Shown: positions 42,035-51,069 of the stretch, one piece after another
Layout: each line of letters opens with the position of its first letter
Numbering within the stretch: position 1 is the stretch's first letter
Source: Salmonella enterica subsp. arizonae
GTDB taxonomy: Bacteria > Pseudomonadota > Gammaproteobacteria > Enterobacterales > Enterobacteriaceae
Direction: 5' to 3'
DNA: 64,000 nt
Assembly (NCBI RefSeq): GCF_008692845.1
Contig: NZ_VXJW01000003.1
Coordinates: 248,001 to 312,000 of the forward strand
Notes under the pieces: generated by a model
The model's database searches: none
Told to the model about the DNA's origin: nothing
What the model saw: only the letters and a program-made list of their open reading frames with translations
Program-made: the position numbers and the translations under genes

Positions 42035-43201
42035 TCAAATAGCCTTGATATCAATCGCCTCTCCCTGCATACGCTTACGCAGGGTACGTTTAGTACGGTC
42101 AATCACGTCGCCTGCCAACTGTCCGCACGCCGCATCAATGTCATCGCCACGCGTCTTGCGTACGATGGTCGTGAAACCATAACTCATCAAAACTTTAGAA
42201 AAGCGATCGATACGGCTGTTGGAGCTGCGGCCATACGGCGCGCCAGGGAACGGGTTCCACGGAATCAGATTAATCTTACAAGGCGTCTCTTTTAATAGCT
42301 CCGCCAGTTGATGCGCGTGTTCAGTGCCGTCGTTGACGTGGTCAAGCATCACGTATTCAATCGTCACGCGCCCCTGATTGGCGTTGGATTTTTCCAGGTA
42401 GCGGCGAACCGCGCCCAGGAACGTTTCGATATTGTATTTTTTGTTGATGGGAACGATTTCGTCGCGAATGGCGTCATTCGGCGCGTGTAAAGAGATGGCC
42501 AGCGCGACGTCTATCATATCACCCAGTTTATCCAGCGCAGGCACTACGCCGGACGTTGAGAGCGTAACACGGCGTTTGGACAGGCCGAAACCAAAGTCAT
42601 CAAGCATAATTTCCATCGCCGGCACGACGTTGGTCAGGTTGAGCAACGGCTCGCCCATACCCATCATGACCACGTTGGTGATCGGACGCTGGCCAGTGAC
42701 TTTGGCCGCGCCAACAATTTTCGCCGCCCGCCAGACCTGACCGATAATTTCAGACACACGTAGGTTGCGGTTAAAGCCCTGCTGCGCAGTTGAACAAAAT
42801 TTGCATTCCAGCGCACATCCTACCTGTGAAGAGACACACAGCGTAGCGCGATCGTCCTCCGGGATATAGACCGTTTCAACGCGTTGATCGCCGACGGCTA
42901 TCGCCCACTTAATGGTGCCGTCTGAGGAGCGTTGCTCTTCCACTACCTCCGGCGCGCGGATTTCCGCGACCTCTTTTAATTTGCCGCGCAACACTTTGTT
43001 GATGTCAGTCATCTCATCAAAATTATCGCAGCAATAGTGATACATCCATTTCATCACCTGATCGGCGCGGAAAGGCTTTTCACCTAAGTTTTTAAAAAAC
43101 TCGCGCATCTGCTGACGGTTCAGATCCAGCAGGTTGATTTTTGCTTCGTTGTTGGAAACTACTGGGGTACTGCTTTCAGGTGTGACAATTTGTTCAGACA
43201 T
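42035..43201 (-). CDS. rlmN: RlmN, dual-specificity 23S/tRNA adenine C2-methyltransferase
   Basis: The 388-residue radical-SAM enzyme has CALECKFC with cluster ligands Cys129, Cys133 and Cys136, conserved methyl-carrier cysteine near residue 359 ([10 protein letters not shown]) and GMGEPLLN. It makes m2A2503 in 23S rRNA and m2A37 in some tRNAs. Downstream of ndk in the same direction. Confidence 0.98.
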   Translation of the reverse strand: MSEQIVTPESSTPVVSNNEAKINLLDLNRQQMREFFKNLGEKPFRADQVMKWMYHYCCDNFDEMTDINKVLRGKLKEVAEIRAPEVVEEQRSSDGTIKWAIAVGDQRVETVYIPEDDRATLCVSSQVGCALECKFCSTAQQGFNRNLRVSEIIGQVWRAAKIVGAAKVTGQRPITNVVMMGMGEPLLNLTNVVPAMEIMLDDFGFGLSKRRVTLSTSGVVPALDKLGDMIDVALAISLHAPNDAIRDEIVPINKKYNIETFLGAVRRYLEKSNANQGRVTIEYVMLDHVNDGTEHAHQLAELLKETPCKINLIPWNPFPGAPYGRSSNSRIDRFSKVLMSYGFTTIVRKTRGDDIDAACGQLAGDVIDRTKRTLRKRMQGEAIDIKAI

Positions 43202-43257
43202 ATTCTATTCCGGCCTCGTTATTACACGTTATGGCCCCTGGAGGTTGAAAAAAGAAA

Positions 43258-43291
43258 CGCCCCGGTGAGTTTGCTGCTCGTCCGGGGGGCG
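43258..43291 (-). terminator. Intrinsic terminator after ndk
   Basis: Between ndk and rlmN, a GC-rich stem (CGCCCC..CCGG / CCGGGGCG, with loop) is followed on the minus strand by TTTCTTTTTTC. Ends ndk transcription before rlmN. Confidence 0.75.
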
Positions 43292-43370
43292 CTGCATTGT
43301 ACAAATTCTGGCGCAAGGATGCCACGTCTGCACGCGGCGTTAGCGAAAATAATGTGTAAAGACGCCCCGA

Positions 43371-43802
43371 TTAACGGGTGCGCGGGCACACTTCGCCTTC
43401 ACCGAAGAAAAAGGCGATTTCGCGCTGCGCGGATTCCAGCGAATCCGAACCGTGGGTGCCGTTTTCAGTAAAGCTATCAGCGTAGTCGGCGCGCAGCGTA
43501 CCCGCCAGCGCTTTCGCCGGATTGGTGGCGCCAAGCAGATCGCGGTGACGCTGTACCGCATTTTCACTTTCCAGCACGGATACCACGATAGGGCCAGAGG
43601 TCATGAACTCCACCAGACCGTCAAAGAACGGCTTGCCGTCGTGCTCTGCATAGAAACCGCGCGCCTGCTCAACGGTCAGGTGCAACATTTTGGTACCGAC
43701 AATCCTGAACCCTGCTGCTTCAAAGCGCGCAAAGATGCTGCCAATAACGTTTTTTGCCACCGCGTTGGGTTTAATGATGGAAAAAGTCCGTTCAATAGCC
43801 AT
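43371..43802 (-). CDS. ndk: Ndk, nucleoside diphosphate kinase
   Basis: The 143-residue enzyme equalises NTP/NDP pools; the phosphohistidine is His117 in [10 protein letters not shown]-terminal [11 protein letters not shown] is conserved. Monocistronic with its own terminator. Confidence 0.99.
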   Translation of the reverse strand: MAIERTFSIIKPNAVAKNVIGSIFARFEAAGFRIVGTKMLHLTVEQARGFYAEHDGKPFFDGLVEFMTSGPIVVSVLESENAVQRHRDLLGATNPAKALAGTLRADYADSFTENGTHGSDSLESAQREIAFFFGEGEVCPRTR

Positions 43803-43922
43803 GTTTACCTCTGAAAAATGTTCTGTTGTTATGTCAGGCGCGGATTATAAAGAGCATCCCAGCAATTGCCTATGGATGCAGGTAACATTTTTTTAAAATA
43901 AAATGAGTATTAGCAACAAAAG

Positions 43923-44786
43923 TCAAAGACGCATAGCAAACTCATGGTACTGACACAGCACGCAGCGCGTGTGTTCAGGCGTGAGAGCCTGGAAAGTGCG
44001 TTTGCAGCTTTCGCAGGTGAGCGTATGCGCCGCGATATGCCGCGTTTGCGCGGGTTCCACGTCAAACCGCAGCCGCAGCGCCTGATGCGGGCATACCGCC
44101 GCACAGCCGCCGCATCCCGTACAGCGCGCCGCCGTTATCGTTAGGGTATCGTCGGCAAACTGGATAACATTTTCCGGACAGCTTCGCCAACAAGCGCCGC
44201 ACATCCTACATGCTTCCAGGCTGATTTCGGGCACGCATTCGCTGAAGGCGGAAAATGCCTGCCTGAGACGCCGTTTACCCGGTTCGACGGCGCACGGAGT
44301 AATGGTGTCACGCGGCACATGAAACAGCGTGCGCCGCGAAACGTTAATCTCTGTGCCGACCACGTGTTTAAAAGACCAGCACGGCTCGCCGTAGCGGCGT
44401 AGCGCTAAATTTAGCCCCGCCAGCGCCATCAGCCACTGCGCCGACCGCTCCACCGCAATATCAATAAAGCGAATGCCATACTGACTGTGCCAGAGAAGCA
44501 GCTCATCGACCGTTGGCGCCTGTAACGAAAACGGCCCCACCAACGTATCCCCCTGCACAAAGCGTTTAACCGGTTTGATACCGGTAATGGCGTCAACAGG
44601 ACAGACAAAAAGGCAGTCGCCACATGCGATGCAGCGCGCCATATCAATACTGGCCTGCCCCTGCGTCAGTAAAAACGCCTGCGCCGGGCAAACGTCGGCG
44701 CAGGCGCGGCAGGAAGAAAAACGAAAGCGACGACGGACGCAGGCCTGCGTCACGTCTATCGCCGGATCGCTCGCCAGGTTAACCAT
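43923..44786 (-). CDS. Multi-cluster ferredoxin-like protein of the DMSO-reductase-type operon
   Basis: The 287-residue protein has four ferredoxin-type cysteine motifs: CRACADVCP and CIACGDCLFVCP near the N-terminus, and CRMCGACWRSCP and CTGCGGCAAVCP in the second half. A CESC/CVLC pair near the C-terminus could bind zinc. It is the fourth gene of the dmsABC-like operon (TGATG overlap with dmsC), so it may pass electrons to or help mature the reductase, like NapF-type proteins. Its real role is unknown. Ends 121 bp from the ndk start. Confidence 0.8.
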   Translation of the reverse strand: MVNLASDPAIDVTQACVRRRFRFSSCRACADVCPAQAFLLTQGQASIDMARCIACGDCLFVCPVDAITGIKPVKRFVQGDTLVGPFSLQAPTVDELLLWHSQYGIRFIDIAVERSAQWLMALAGLNLALRRYGEPCWSFKHVVGTEINVSRRTLFHVPRDTITPCAVEPGKRRLRQAFSAFSECVPEISLEACRMCGACWRSCPENVIQFADDTLTITAARCTGCGGCAAVCPHQALRLRFDVEPAQTRHIAAHTLTCESCKRTFQALTPEHTRCVLCQYHEFAMRL

Positions 44787-45595
44787 CAGCCAATACTAAA
44801 GAAGACGTAGCGCAGCACAATCTCGCCAATAAGCAGCAACACGCTGCCCGCCGCCAGCGCCCCTCTGGCGTTTCGCAGACCGCCTGCGGCAAAGCAGAGC
44901 GTTCCCGCCGCCGAGACGCACCAGCCGAGAAGATAGACATCACGCAACTGCGCCAGCGCCTGTAGCGGATGATGCGGCAAGGTTACGACCGTCGTATCCA
45001 GCGCATTGATATCCGCCAGCCATAGCGGCTGCATGATCAGGCGAATCAGCACCATCAGTGCGACCACCACTACGGCGCAGCGCATTGCCGCGCCAGCGTT
45101 GCGCAGATAAACCAGAGCGATGACTAACGAGCCGATAATGCCTGACGTGCCAAAGAACAGCGCCAGAGTGTTGCTATGCTGCCAGGTCGCCACCGAGGCA
45201 TGGATATAAATCTGCGCCATGCAGAATACATCCACCAGCCCAAGCGCTGCCGCCAGCGCCAGCAGCGGTTGCCAGCCTGGCTTACGGAAAAACAGCAGCA
45301 CAACGCCCAGTCCCAGCGCCGCCAGATAAAGGCTGGCAAAGACGATTTCGCGACTCAGCCACGAACTGGCGACATGACGTAACGCGTTTAGCGCATTCAG
45401 GGGATAGCCCATGTGCAGCGCTGAAGCGAGCAGCCCCACGCAGGCCAGTACAAACGCCCCCGCCATCGCGGGGAGCGCGCCGCGTACAGGCTCTCGTCCA
45501 TCTACGGCGTACTGGCGGCCCAACGCCAGCCACAGCGTCACGCCCACAGACCCTTGTAAACAGAGCGTAAAAATCAGCAGCGGTAACTCATGCAT
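44786..45595 (-). CDS. DmsC-type membrane anchor subunit
   Basis: This 269-residue protein with about eight membrane helices belongs to the DmsC family, which anchors the reductase to the inner membrane and oxidises menaquinol. Start ATG 45595 (MHELPLLIFTLCLQG) lies inside the dmsB-like gene's end (8-base overlap). Divergent from E. coli DmsC, so it is a paralogue; substrate is unproven. Confidence 0.88.
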   Translation of the reverse strand: MHELPLLIFTLCLQGSVGVTLWLALGRQYAVDGREPVRGALPAMAGAFVLACVGLLASALHMGYPLNALNALRHVASSWLSREIVFASLYLAALGLGVVLLFFRKPGWQPLLALAAALGLVDVFCMAQIYIHASVATWQHSNTLALFFGTSGIIGSLVIALVYLRNAGAAMRCAVVVVALMVLIRLIMQPLWLADINALDTTVVTLPHHPLQALAQLRDVYLLGWCVSAAGTLCFAAGGLRNARGALAAGSVLLLIGEIVLRYVFFSIG

Positions 45596-46217
45596 GGCGT
45601 TTACCCTCTTTTTCAGCGCCGTGATGCGCTTTGACAACCAGATTAGGTTTGGTTATTGATGAATCTGGCAGCCCGTTCACGTCACATACGCTGCCGTACT
45701 TCGCGCGCAGTTCATCAATAGGACCAAACTTAATGGCCTCCAGCGGACAGGTCGCAACGCAGACGGGCTGTTCACCTTTCGCCTGCAAATCGACGCACAT
45801 GTCGCATTTGGACATTTGACCAGTCTGATCATTAAGCTGCGGCGCGCCGTAAGGGCAGGACCAGGCGCAATAGCCACAACCAACGCATTTGTCGGTGTCA
45901 ACGCGCACAATGCCGTCGCCCGGACGTTTATGCATGGCGGTGGTCGGGCAATTTTTGGTGCAGATCGGGTCTGCGCAGTGGTTGCAGGAAATGGAAAGCG
46001 TATAAGCAAATACGTTGTTGCTGACCCCGCCCTGCCCGGTCGGAATGAAATTTCCGCCGTTGACTTCATACACACGGCGGAAACGACGGCCTACCTCAAG
46101 ATTGTTTTTGTCTTTGCAGGCCACCTGGCAGGCTTTACAGCCGGAGCAGCGAGAGGAGTCGATGAAAAATCCCAGTTGTTTGTCGCTCACCGGCGGGTAA
46201 TGTGTAAACTGACTCAT
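45588..46217 (-). CDS. DmsB-type iron-sulfur electron-transfer subunit
   Basis: The 209-residue protein has four 4Fe-4S cysteine groups: CSGCKACQVAC, CNHCADPICTKNCP, CVGCGYCAWSCP and CDMCV...CVATCP. It wires the DmsC-type anchor to the catalytic subunit in the periplasm. The gene overlaps both neighbours (4 bases with dmsA, 8 with dmsC), showing a compact operon. Confidence 0.93.
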   Translation of the reverse strand: MSQFTHYPPVSDKQLGFFIDSSRCSGCKACQVACKDKNNLEVGRRFRRVYEVNGGNFIPTGQGGVSNNVFAYTLSISCNHCADPICTKNCPTTAMHKRPGDGIVRVDTDKCVGCGYCAWSCPYGAPQLNDQTGQMSKCDMCVDLQAKGEQPVCVATCPLEAIKFGPIDELRAKYGSVCDVNGLPDSSITKPNLVVKAHHGAEKEGKRHA

Positions 46218-48592
46218 GCTTTTGCCACCTCCACCAGCATGGTTTGATGTGAATTTCCCTTCGCCAGCGCAGTAATACGAGCCGAGCTGAGGACGTTCGC
46301 GCAGCCGCCTTTATCAATACCGTTTTCATCCGGCTGCCACCAGGCGCCAGCCTGCATCGCGACAACGCCGGGAATAATACGCGGCGTGACTTCCGCAGGA
46401 ATTTCGCAAATCCCGCGTTGGTTATGAATGCGCACCATGTCGCCGTGCTTGATGCCGCGCTTTTGCGCATCCTGCGGGTTGATCCACAATGTCTGCTGCT
46501 GAACTTCAATCAGCCACGGGTTAGCGTATTGCGTTGAGTTGGCGCGATTTTTCCCTTTCCACGTAATTAACTGGAGCGGAAAGTCTTTCGCCAGCGCATC
46601 TTCCGGGCCTTCATGCGCGGGAACGTAGTGCGACAGCGCCGGGATTTCCGGATGCTGCATGTCGAACAGGCGCTTTGAGAAGATCTCGATTTTTCCTGAG
46701 GGCGTCGGGAACGGATGATTGTCCGGATCGCGAATATTATCTTCAAAGGCGACAGACGGCGCGCTTTTGAACAAGTGCTGACGGGTCTTTCGCAGCGTCG
46801 CAAAATCCGGCAGGTTTTCGTCCGGCATCGCCAGGCGCGTCTGTTCCCAGATGTGCTCAATCCACGCTTTCTCATCACGCCCTTGGCTAAATTCGTTCTC
46901 AATGTCTAATTTCGCCGCAACCTCACGTAGCCAGTCGTAGTCGGAGCGACGCTCAAACTCAGGCTCGATCAGTTTTTCAGAGAGGATCAGGTAGCTTGCC
47001 GTACCCCAGGTTTCACCGATGTTCCAGCGTTCCATGAAGCTGGTTTCCGGCAGCAGTAGATCGGCGTATTTCGCGCTCGGCGTCATAAACAGATCGCTGG
47101 CGACGATAAACTGGATCCTGGATTCATCCTCCAGTACGCGTACCGCCTGATGCAGATCGGGATTCTGGTTCGCCAGGTAATTACCCGCCAGAGAGAACAG
47201 AATGCGGATATTACTGTCCAGCTTATCGGCATCTTTCAGCCCGACGTCCGGCGTCACTTTGCTGGCGTCGTCTGAGGCCTGCACCCAGTTCATTACCGAA
47301 ATTTTGGCTTTTACCGGGTTATCCGGCATCTCCGGACCCGCGGCGAATTTACGGTTAGCGCAGCCGCCGTAGCCCGCAGCCCAACCGCCTTTGATACCCA
47401 CATTACCAGTAATGGTCGCCAGCAGGGTCGAGCCGCGCGCGGTGCGCTCGCCGCAGTTGTGCCGTTGTGGTCCCCACCCCTGAATCAACGCGGCGGGTTT
47501 TGTATTCGCGTAATCACGCGCCAGTTGGCGAATGGTTTGCGCCGGCACGTGAGTGATCTTTTCCGCCCACTCGGGTGACTTAACGACACCGTCTTTGGCG
47601 CCGGTCAGATATGCCACCAGCGATTCGTTAGCCGGTACGCCTTCCGGCATAGAGCCTTCGTCAAAACCTATAGCGTAACGTTCAATAAATGCGCGATCGT
47701 GCAGATTCTCGCTGATGATGACGTACATCATCGCATCCATTAAGGCGTTATCGGTGGTGGGCAGCAGCGGAATCCACTGATCGGCAAGAGATGCCACCGT
47801 GTCGGAATAGCGCGGATCGACCACGATAAACCGCGTACCGTTCTGCTTCATCTTCTGGAAGAAATAATTGGTATGGCCAAAAATAGTCTCTGTCGGATTA
47901 TGGCCCCACAGAATCACCAGCTTGGTCTCCAAAAGCGTATCCAGCGAACTGCCGCTGGCGGCAGTGCCGTAAGTATACGGCGTCGCGGCCGCTGTGTTGC
48001 CCATACTCACAGAATGGTAGCTTTCCAGATAGCCGCCAGTCAGATTCAGCAGACGACGAACCATTTTATCGCCGGAGAAGGTGCCGCCGGAAACGGCGGT
48101 ACCCACATGTACATAACGTGATGCCGGGCCATATTTTGCAGTAATCGATTTTAAATTAGCGGCGATTAATGTTGTCGCCTCATCCCAGGAAATTCGCTCA
48201 AATTTTCCTTCACCGCGTTTTCCTACGCGCTTCATGGGATATTTCAGTCTATCAGGATGATAAACAAATTTACGGTATGCGCGTCCACGAACGCAGGCAC
48301 GCATAACTGGCATTTGCGCATCCAGCGCATTATCTGGCCGCGTTGAAATTCGCGTCACTATACCTTCATTGACATGTACCCGAATATCACATTTGCCCCC
48401 ACAGTCAAAAGTGCTGCATGTCTGGACGACTTTTTCCGCAGGCCTATTTTCAGTCGCCGTCACAGCGCGCGCCTGAGCTGTAGCTGTCGAGGAGACAAAC
48501 GGTAACGCAATAAGCGCAGAGCTAGCCTGGATAAAATTGCGTCGGGAAATAGCGGGCTGTTCGCTATTTCCCTTGCATGTTATTTTTTTCAT
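46214..48592 (-). CDS. DmsA-type molybdopterin oxidoreductase (DMSO/TMAO reductase family), catalytic subunit
   Basis: The 792-residue precursor starts with a Tat signal (SRRNFIQASSALIALPF); the 4Fe-4S motif is in CSTFDCGGKCDI...RACVRGR, followed by bis-MGD-binding regions (GHNPTETIFGHTN; VVDPRYSDT; GYGGCANRKFAAG). It resembles the third DMSO-reductase-like operon known in Salmonella between ndk and pbpC; the natural acceptor is not certain (DMSO, methionine sulfoxide or other S/N-oxides). A perfect FNR box lies 54 bp upstream, so expression should rise without oxygen. ATG 48592 places the Tat motif near the N-terminus. Confidence 0.93.
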   Translation of the reverse strand: MKKITCKGNSEQPAISRRNFIQASSALIALPFVSSTATAQARAVTATENRPAEKVVQTCSTFDCGGKCDIRVHVNEGIVTRISTRPDNALDAQMPVMRACVRGRAYRKFVYHPDRLKYPMKRVGKRGEGKFERISWDEATTLIAANLKSITAKYGPASRYVHVGTAVSGGTFSGDKMVRRLLNLTGGYLESYHSVSMGNTAAATPYTYGTAASGSSLDTLLETKLVILWGHNPTETIFGHTNYFFQKMKQNGTRFIVVDPRYSDTVASLADQWIPLLPTTDNALMDAMMYVIISENLHDRAFIERYAIGFDEGSMPEGVPANESLVAYLTGAKDGVVKSPEWAEKITHVPAQTIRQLARDYANTKPAALIQGWGPQRHNCGERTARGSTLLATITGNVGIKGGWAAGYGGCANRKFAAGPEMPDNPVKAKISVMNWVQASDDASKVTPDVGLKDADKLDSNIRILFSLAGNYLANQNPDLHQAVRVLEDESRIQFIVASDLFMTPSAKYADLLLPETSFMERWNIGETWGTASYLILSEKLIEPEFERRSDYDWLREVAAKLDIENEFSQGRDEKAWIEHIWEQTRLAMPDENLPDFATLRKTRQHLFKSAPSVAFEDNIRDPDNHPFPTPSGKIEIFSKRLFDMQHPEIPALSHYVPAHEGPEDALAKDFPLQLITWKGKNRANSTQYANPWLIEVQQQTLWINPQDAQKRGIKHGDMVRIHNQRGICEIPAEVTPRIIPGVVAMQAGAWWQPDENGIDKGGCANVLSSARITALAKGNSHQTMLVEVAKA

Positions 48593-48645
48593 GATCCGAC
48601 TCGTCAAATAAAAACACATTCTCGCGTTTTTATGCGCAGGCTCTC

Positions 48646-48659
48646 TTGATATTTATCAA
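48646..48659 (-). promoter_or_regulatory. FNR box upstream of the dmsA-type operon
   Basis: TTGATATTTATCAA is a perfect match to the FNR consensus TTGAT-N4-ATCAA and also a palindrome. A GAGAAT-like -10 sits about 22 bp downstream on the minus strand, the spacing of a class II FNR promoter (site centred near -41.5). Oxygen-limited activation is therefore expected. Confidence 0.85.
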
Positions 48660-48753
48660 TCTCTCTCTTTAAGAGTAATCAAGGAATAATTAATAATTAA
48701 AAATTATCATTAACCTTAAAATGAAAGAAATTCATAATATATTTAGATAATTG

Positions 48754-51069
48754 TTAACGCATTAATTCAAAATTAACGGCCGCAACTTGACCTGACTCAT
48801 CCATTACGACAAGTTGATAACGTCCAGCGATATTTAATAATAAAGAAAGACTATTATTTGCACTATTAACAGGTTCGCCATTCAAAAACCACCAGCGACG
48901 TCCTTTACCGCCAGTAGTGAAGACCGGCAGCGTGATGTTTTCCTGGCCTGGCAATTGCCTGATAACCGCGCCTTCCCTTACCCCTGACAGCATTAACGGC
49001 GCAGCATTACGGCCTTGTAGCGGCGGGCAGAGGGTGGACTCAGCGGGCAACCGGGCGCTACGTCTTTCCGTAGACGGTAGCCACAGCTCCAGAGGACGCG
49101 GCCAGACGATAAAAGTATGCTCTCGTGCCTGTGGGCAGTCGGCAGCGACACGCAGCCCCGTATCGTCCAGCCAGACCGGAAAACGAATACCGTTTATGCC
49201 TTCCTGTTCAGGCAACAGCAGCGTAGGCGGCTGACTATCGTCAAGCAGCCAAGTCGCTAGTCGGCGACGACAGTTGCTGTCTCCGGCAGGCAGAGACTGC
49301 CCGCCCGGCCAGCAAATGACGCCGCGACTTACCGACTGCGGACGCGGATCTTCCGGCAGGCGCCCCGCGTGCGCCAGTAGCAGATTATTGACCTGGTTAA
49401 GCAATGGCACCGCGCTGGCAAAACCAATTTGCCCCACTACAGGCGTGCCGTCGGGTCTGCCGGTCCAGATCCCGATGATATAACGCGCGTTAACGCCAAT
49501 AGCCCACGCATCGCGATAGCCGTAGCTGGTGCCGGTTTTCCACGCCAACGGCACAATGCGCGGCAGCGCGTTATCCGGCAAGGGTTGCGCTTCATCCGCC
49601 ATAATCCGTCGAATGATCCACGCCGCTCCCGGCGACATTAATGGTCTTTCCGACAGCGGATCGTCCGGCTGTAACCGTAGTTTCGCCGCTTTCCCATGGC
49701 GCGCGAAAGCGCTGTACGCCGCCGCCATCTCGTCAAGCCGCGCGCCCGCGCCGCCCAGAATCAGCGAAAGATTCGGCGCCGCGCCAGTGGGCAAATATAG
49801 CGGCAGGCCGACGTTACGCAGTTTTGCCGCAAACCGTTTCGGCCCATAGGCTTCAAGCACCTGAACGGCAGGCAGATTCAGCGAACGAACCAACGCATCG
49901 CTCATGCTGACCGGCCCGTGAAATCCGCTGTCAAAGTTTCCTGGGCGGTAATCTCCGGTGAGGCGTGGAACGTCCTGTAATAATGATGAGGGATGGATCA
50001 GAGCGTCATCCAGCGCCAGACCATAAACAAAGGGTTTAAGTACCGATCCAGGCGATCGGATCGCCGTTACCATGTCGACATGACCAAAACGGCTGTCGTC
50101 ATTAAGATCTACCGATCCTACCCAGCCGCGCACACTCATATCGGTATGATCGACGACGATCATCGCCAACGAACTGCGTGCAGGCAGCCGCCCTTTCCAT
50201 GCCCGCGCCAGATCTTCCAGTTGCCGCTGCAACCCGGCGTCCAGTGTGGTCACAATTTTGTCGTTCTGGCTTTTACTCAACATCATTCGGGCAAAAAGCG
50301 GCGCCAGTTGCGGCATTTGACGCGGCGCCAGCCAGACCGGCTCTTCACGCGACTCGCGTACCGTTTCGGCAGGCCAGACGCCCTGCGCCGCCATCCGGTC
50401 CAGCACTTTATTCCGCGCCGCTTCGGCTCTCGCTGGCCAGCGGTCGGGGCGCAACCGGCTCGGCGCCTGCGGCAACACGGCCAGCAGCGCCGCATCAGCG
50501 TGGCTCAGGCGCGCGGGCGGCTTGCCGAAGTAGGCCCAGCTTGCGGCGCCAATACCCTGTAGCGTGCCGCCGAACGGCGCGCGGTTCAGGTACAACGTCA
50601 GGATGTCGCGCTTGGAAAGATGCCATTCAAGCTGGAGAGCGCGCCAAAGCTGGCGAATTTTACCGCCGAACGTGCGCGGATGCGGGTCCAGCAGCCTCGC
50701 CACCTGCATGGTCAGCGTACTGCCGCCGGAAATAACGCGCCCGGCGGTGAGATCCTGCCACGCTGCGCGCGCGACGGAGAAAGGGTTAACGCCAGGGTGC
50801 CGCCAGAACCAGCGATCTTCGTAATTGATTAAGGCCTCCAGGTAACGGGGGGAGACCTCTTCAATGGTTACCGGATAACGCCAGATCCCCCCGGCGTCGG
50901 CAAAGCGCCACAGCGGCGTACCGTCATGAGCTACCACGACCCGCGCAGGATGAACCTCATTGAGAGGCAGCGGCCAGAGGTTATCCGCCGCCCATAACGC
51001 CAGGAGAATAAAAAGCGGCGCGCCCGCCAGCCACAACCAGCGGCCACGTTTACCACGCCAACCGTTCAT
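48754..51069 (-). CDS. pbpC: PbpC, penicillin-binding protein 1C
   Basis: The 771-residue protein has an N-terminal signal anchor, a glycosyltransferase domain (ALINYEDRWFWRHPGVNP, GGSTLTMQVARLL) and a transpeptidase domain with active-site SxxK (RSPGSVLKPFVY), SLN and KTG (AWKTGTSYGYRD) motifs and a C-terminal BiPBP_C region. Its ATG directly follows the yfhM stop (TAAATG). The conserved pair suggests that A2M protects a cell while PBP1C repairs the wall. Confidence 0.97.
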   Translation of the reverse strand: MNGWRGKRGRWLWLAGAPLFILLALWAADNLWPLPLNEVHPARVVVAHDGTPLWRFADAGGIWRYPVTIEEVSPRYLEALINYEDRWFWRHPGVNPFSVARAAWQDLTAGRVISGGSTLTMQVARLLDPHPRTFGGKIRQLWRALQLEWHLSKRDILTLYLNRAPFGGTLQGIGAASWAYFGKPPARLSHADAALLAVLPQAPSRLRPDRWPARAEAARNKVLDRMAAQGVWPAETVRESREEPVWLAPRQMPQLAPLFARMMLSKSQNDKIVTTLDAGLQRQLEDLARAWKGRLPARSSLAMIVVDHTDMSVRGWVGSVDLNDDSRFGHVDMVTAIRSPGSVLKPFVYGLALDDALIHPSSLLQDVPRLTGDYRPGNFDSGFHGPVSMSDALVRSLNLPAVQVLEAYGPKRFAAKLRNVGLPLYLPTGAAPNLSLILGGAGARLDEMAAAYSAFARHGKAAKLRLQPDDPLSERPLMSPGAAWIIRRIMADEAQPLPDNALPRIVPLAWKTGTSYGYRDAWAIGVNARYIIGIWTGRPDGTPVVGQIGFASAVPLLNQVNNLLLAHAGRLPEDPRPQSVSRGVICWPGGQSLPAGDSNCRRRLATWLLDDSQPPTLLLPEQEGINGIRFPVWLDDTGLRVAADCPQAREHTFIVWPRPLELWLPSTERRSARLPAESTLCPPLQGRNAAPLMLSGVREGAVIRQLPGQENITLPVFTTGGKGRRWWFLNGEPVNSANNSLSLLLNIAGRYQLVVMDESGQVAAVNFELMR

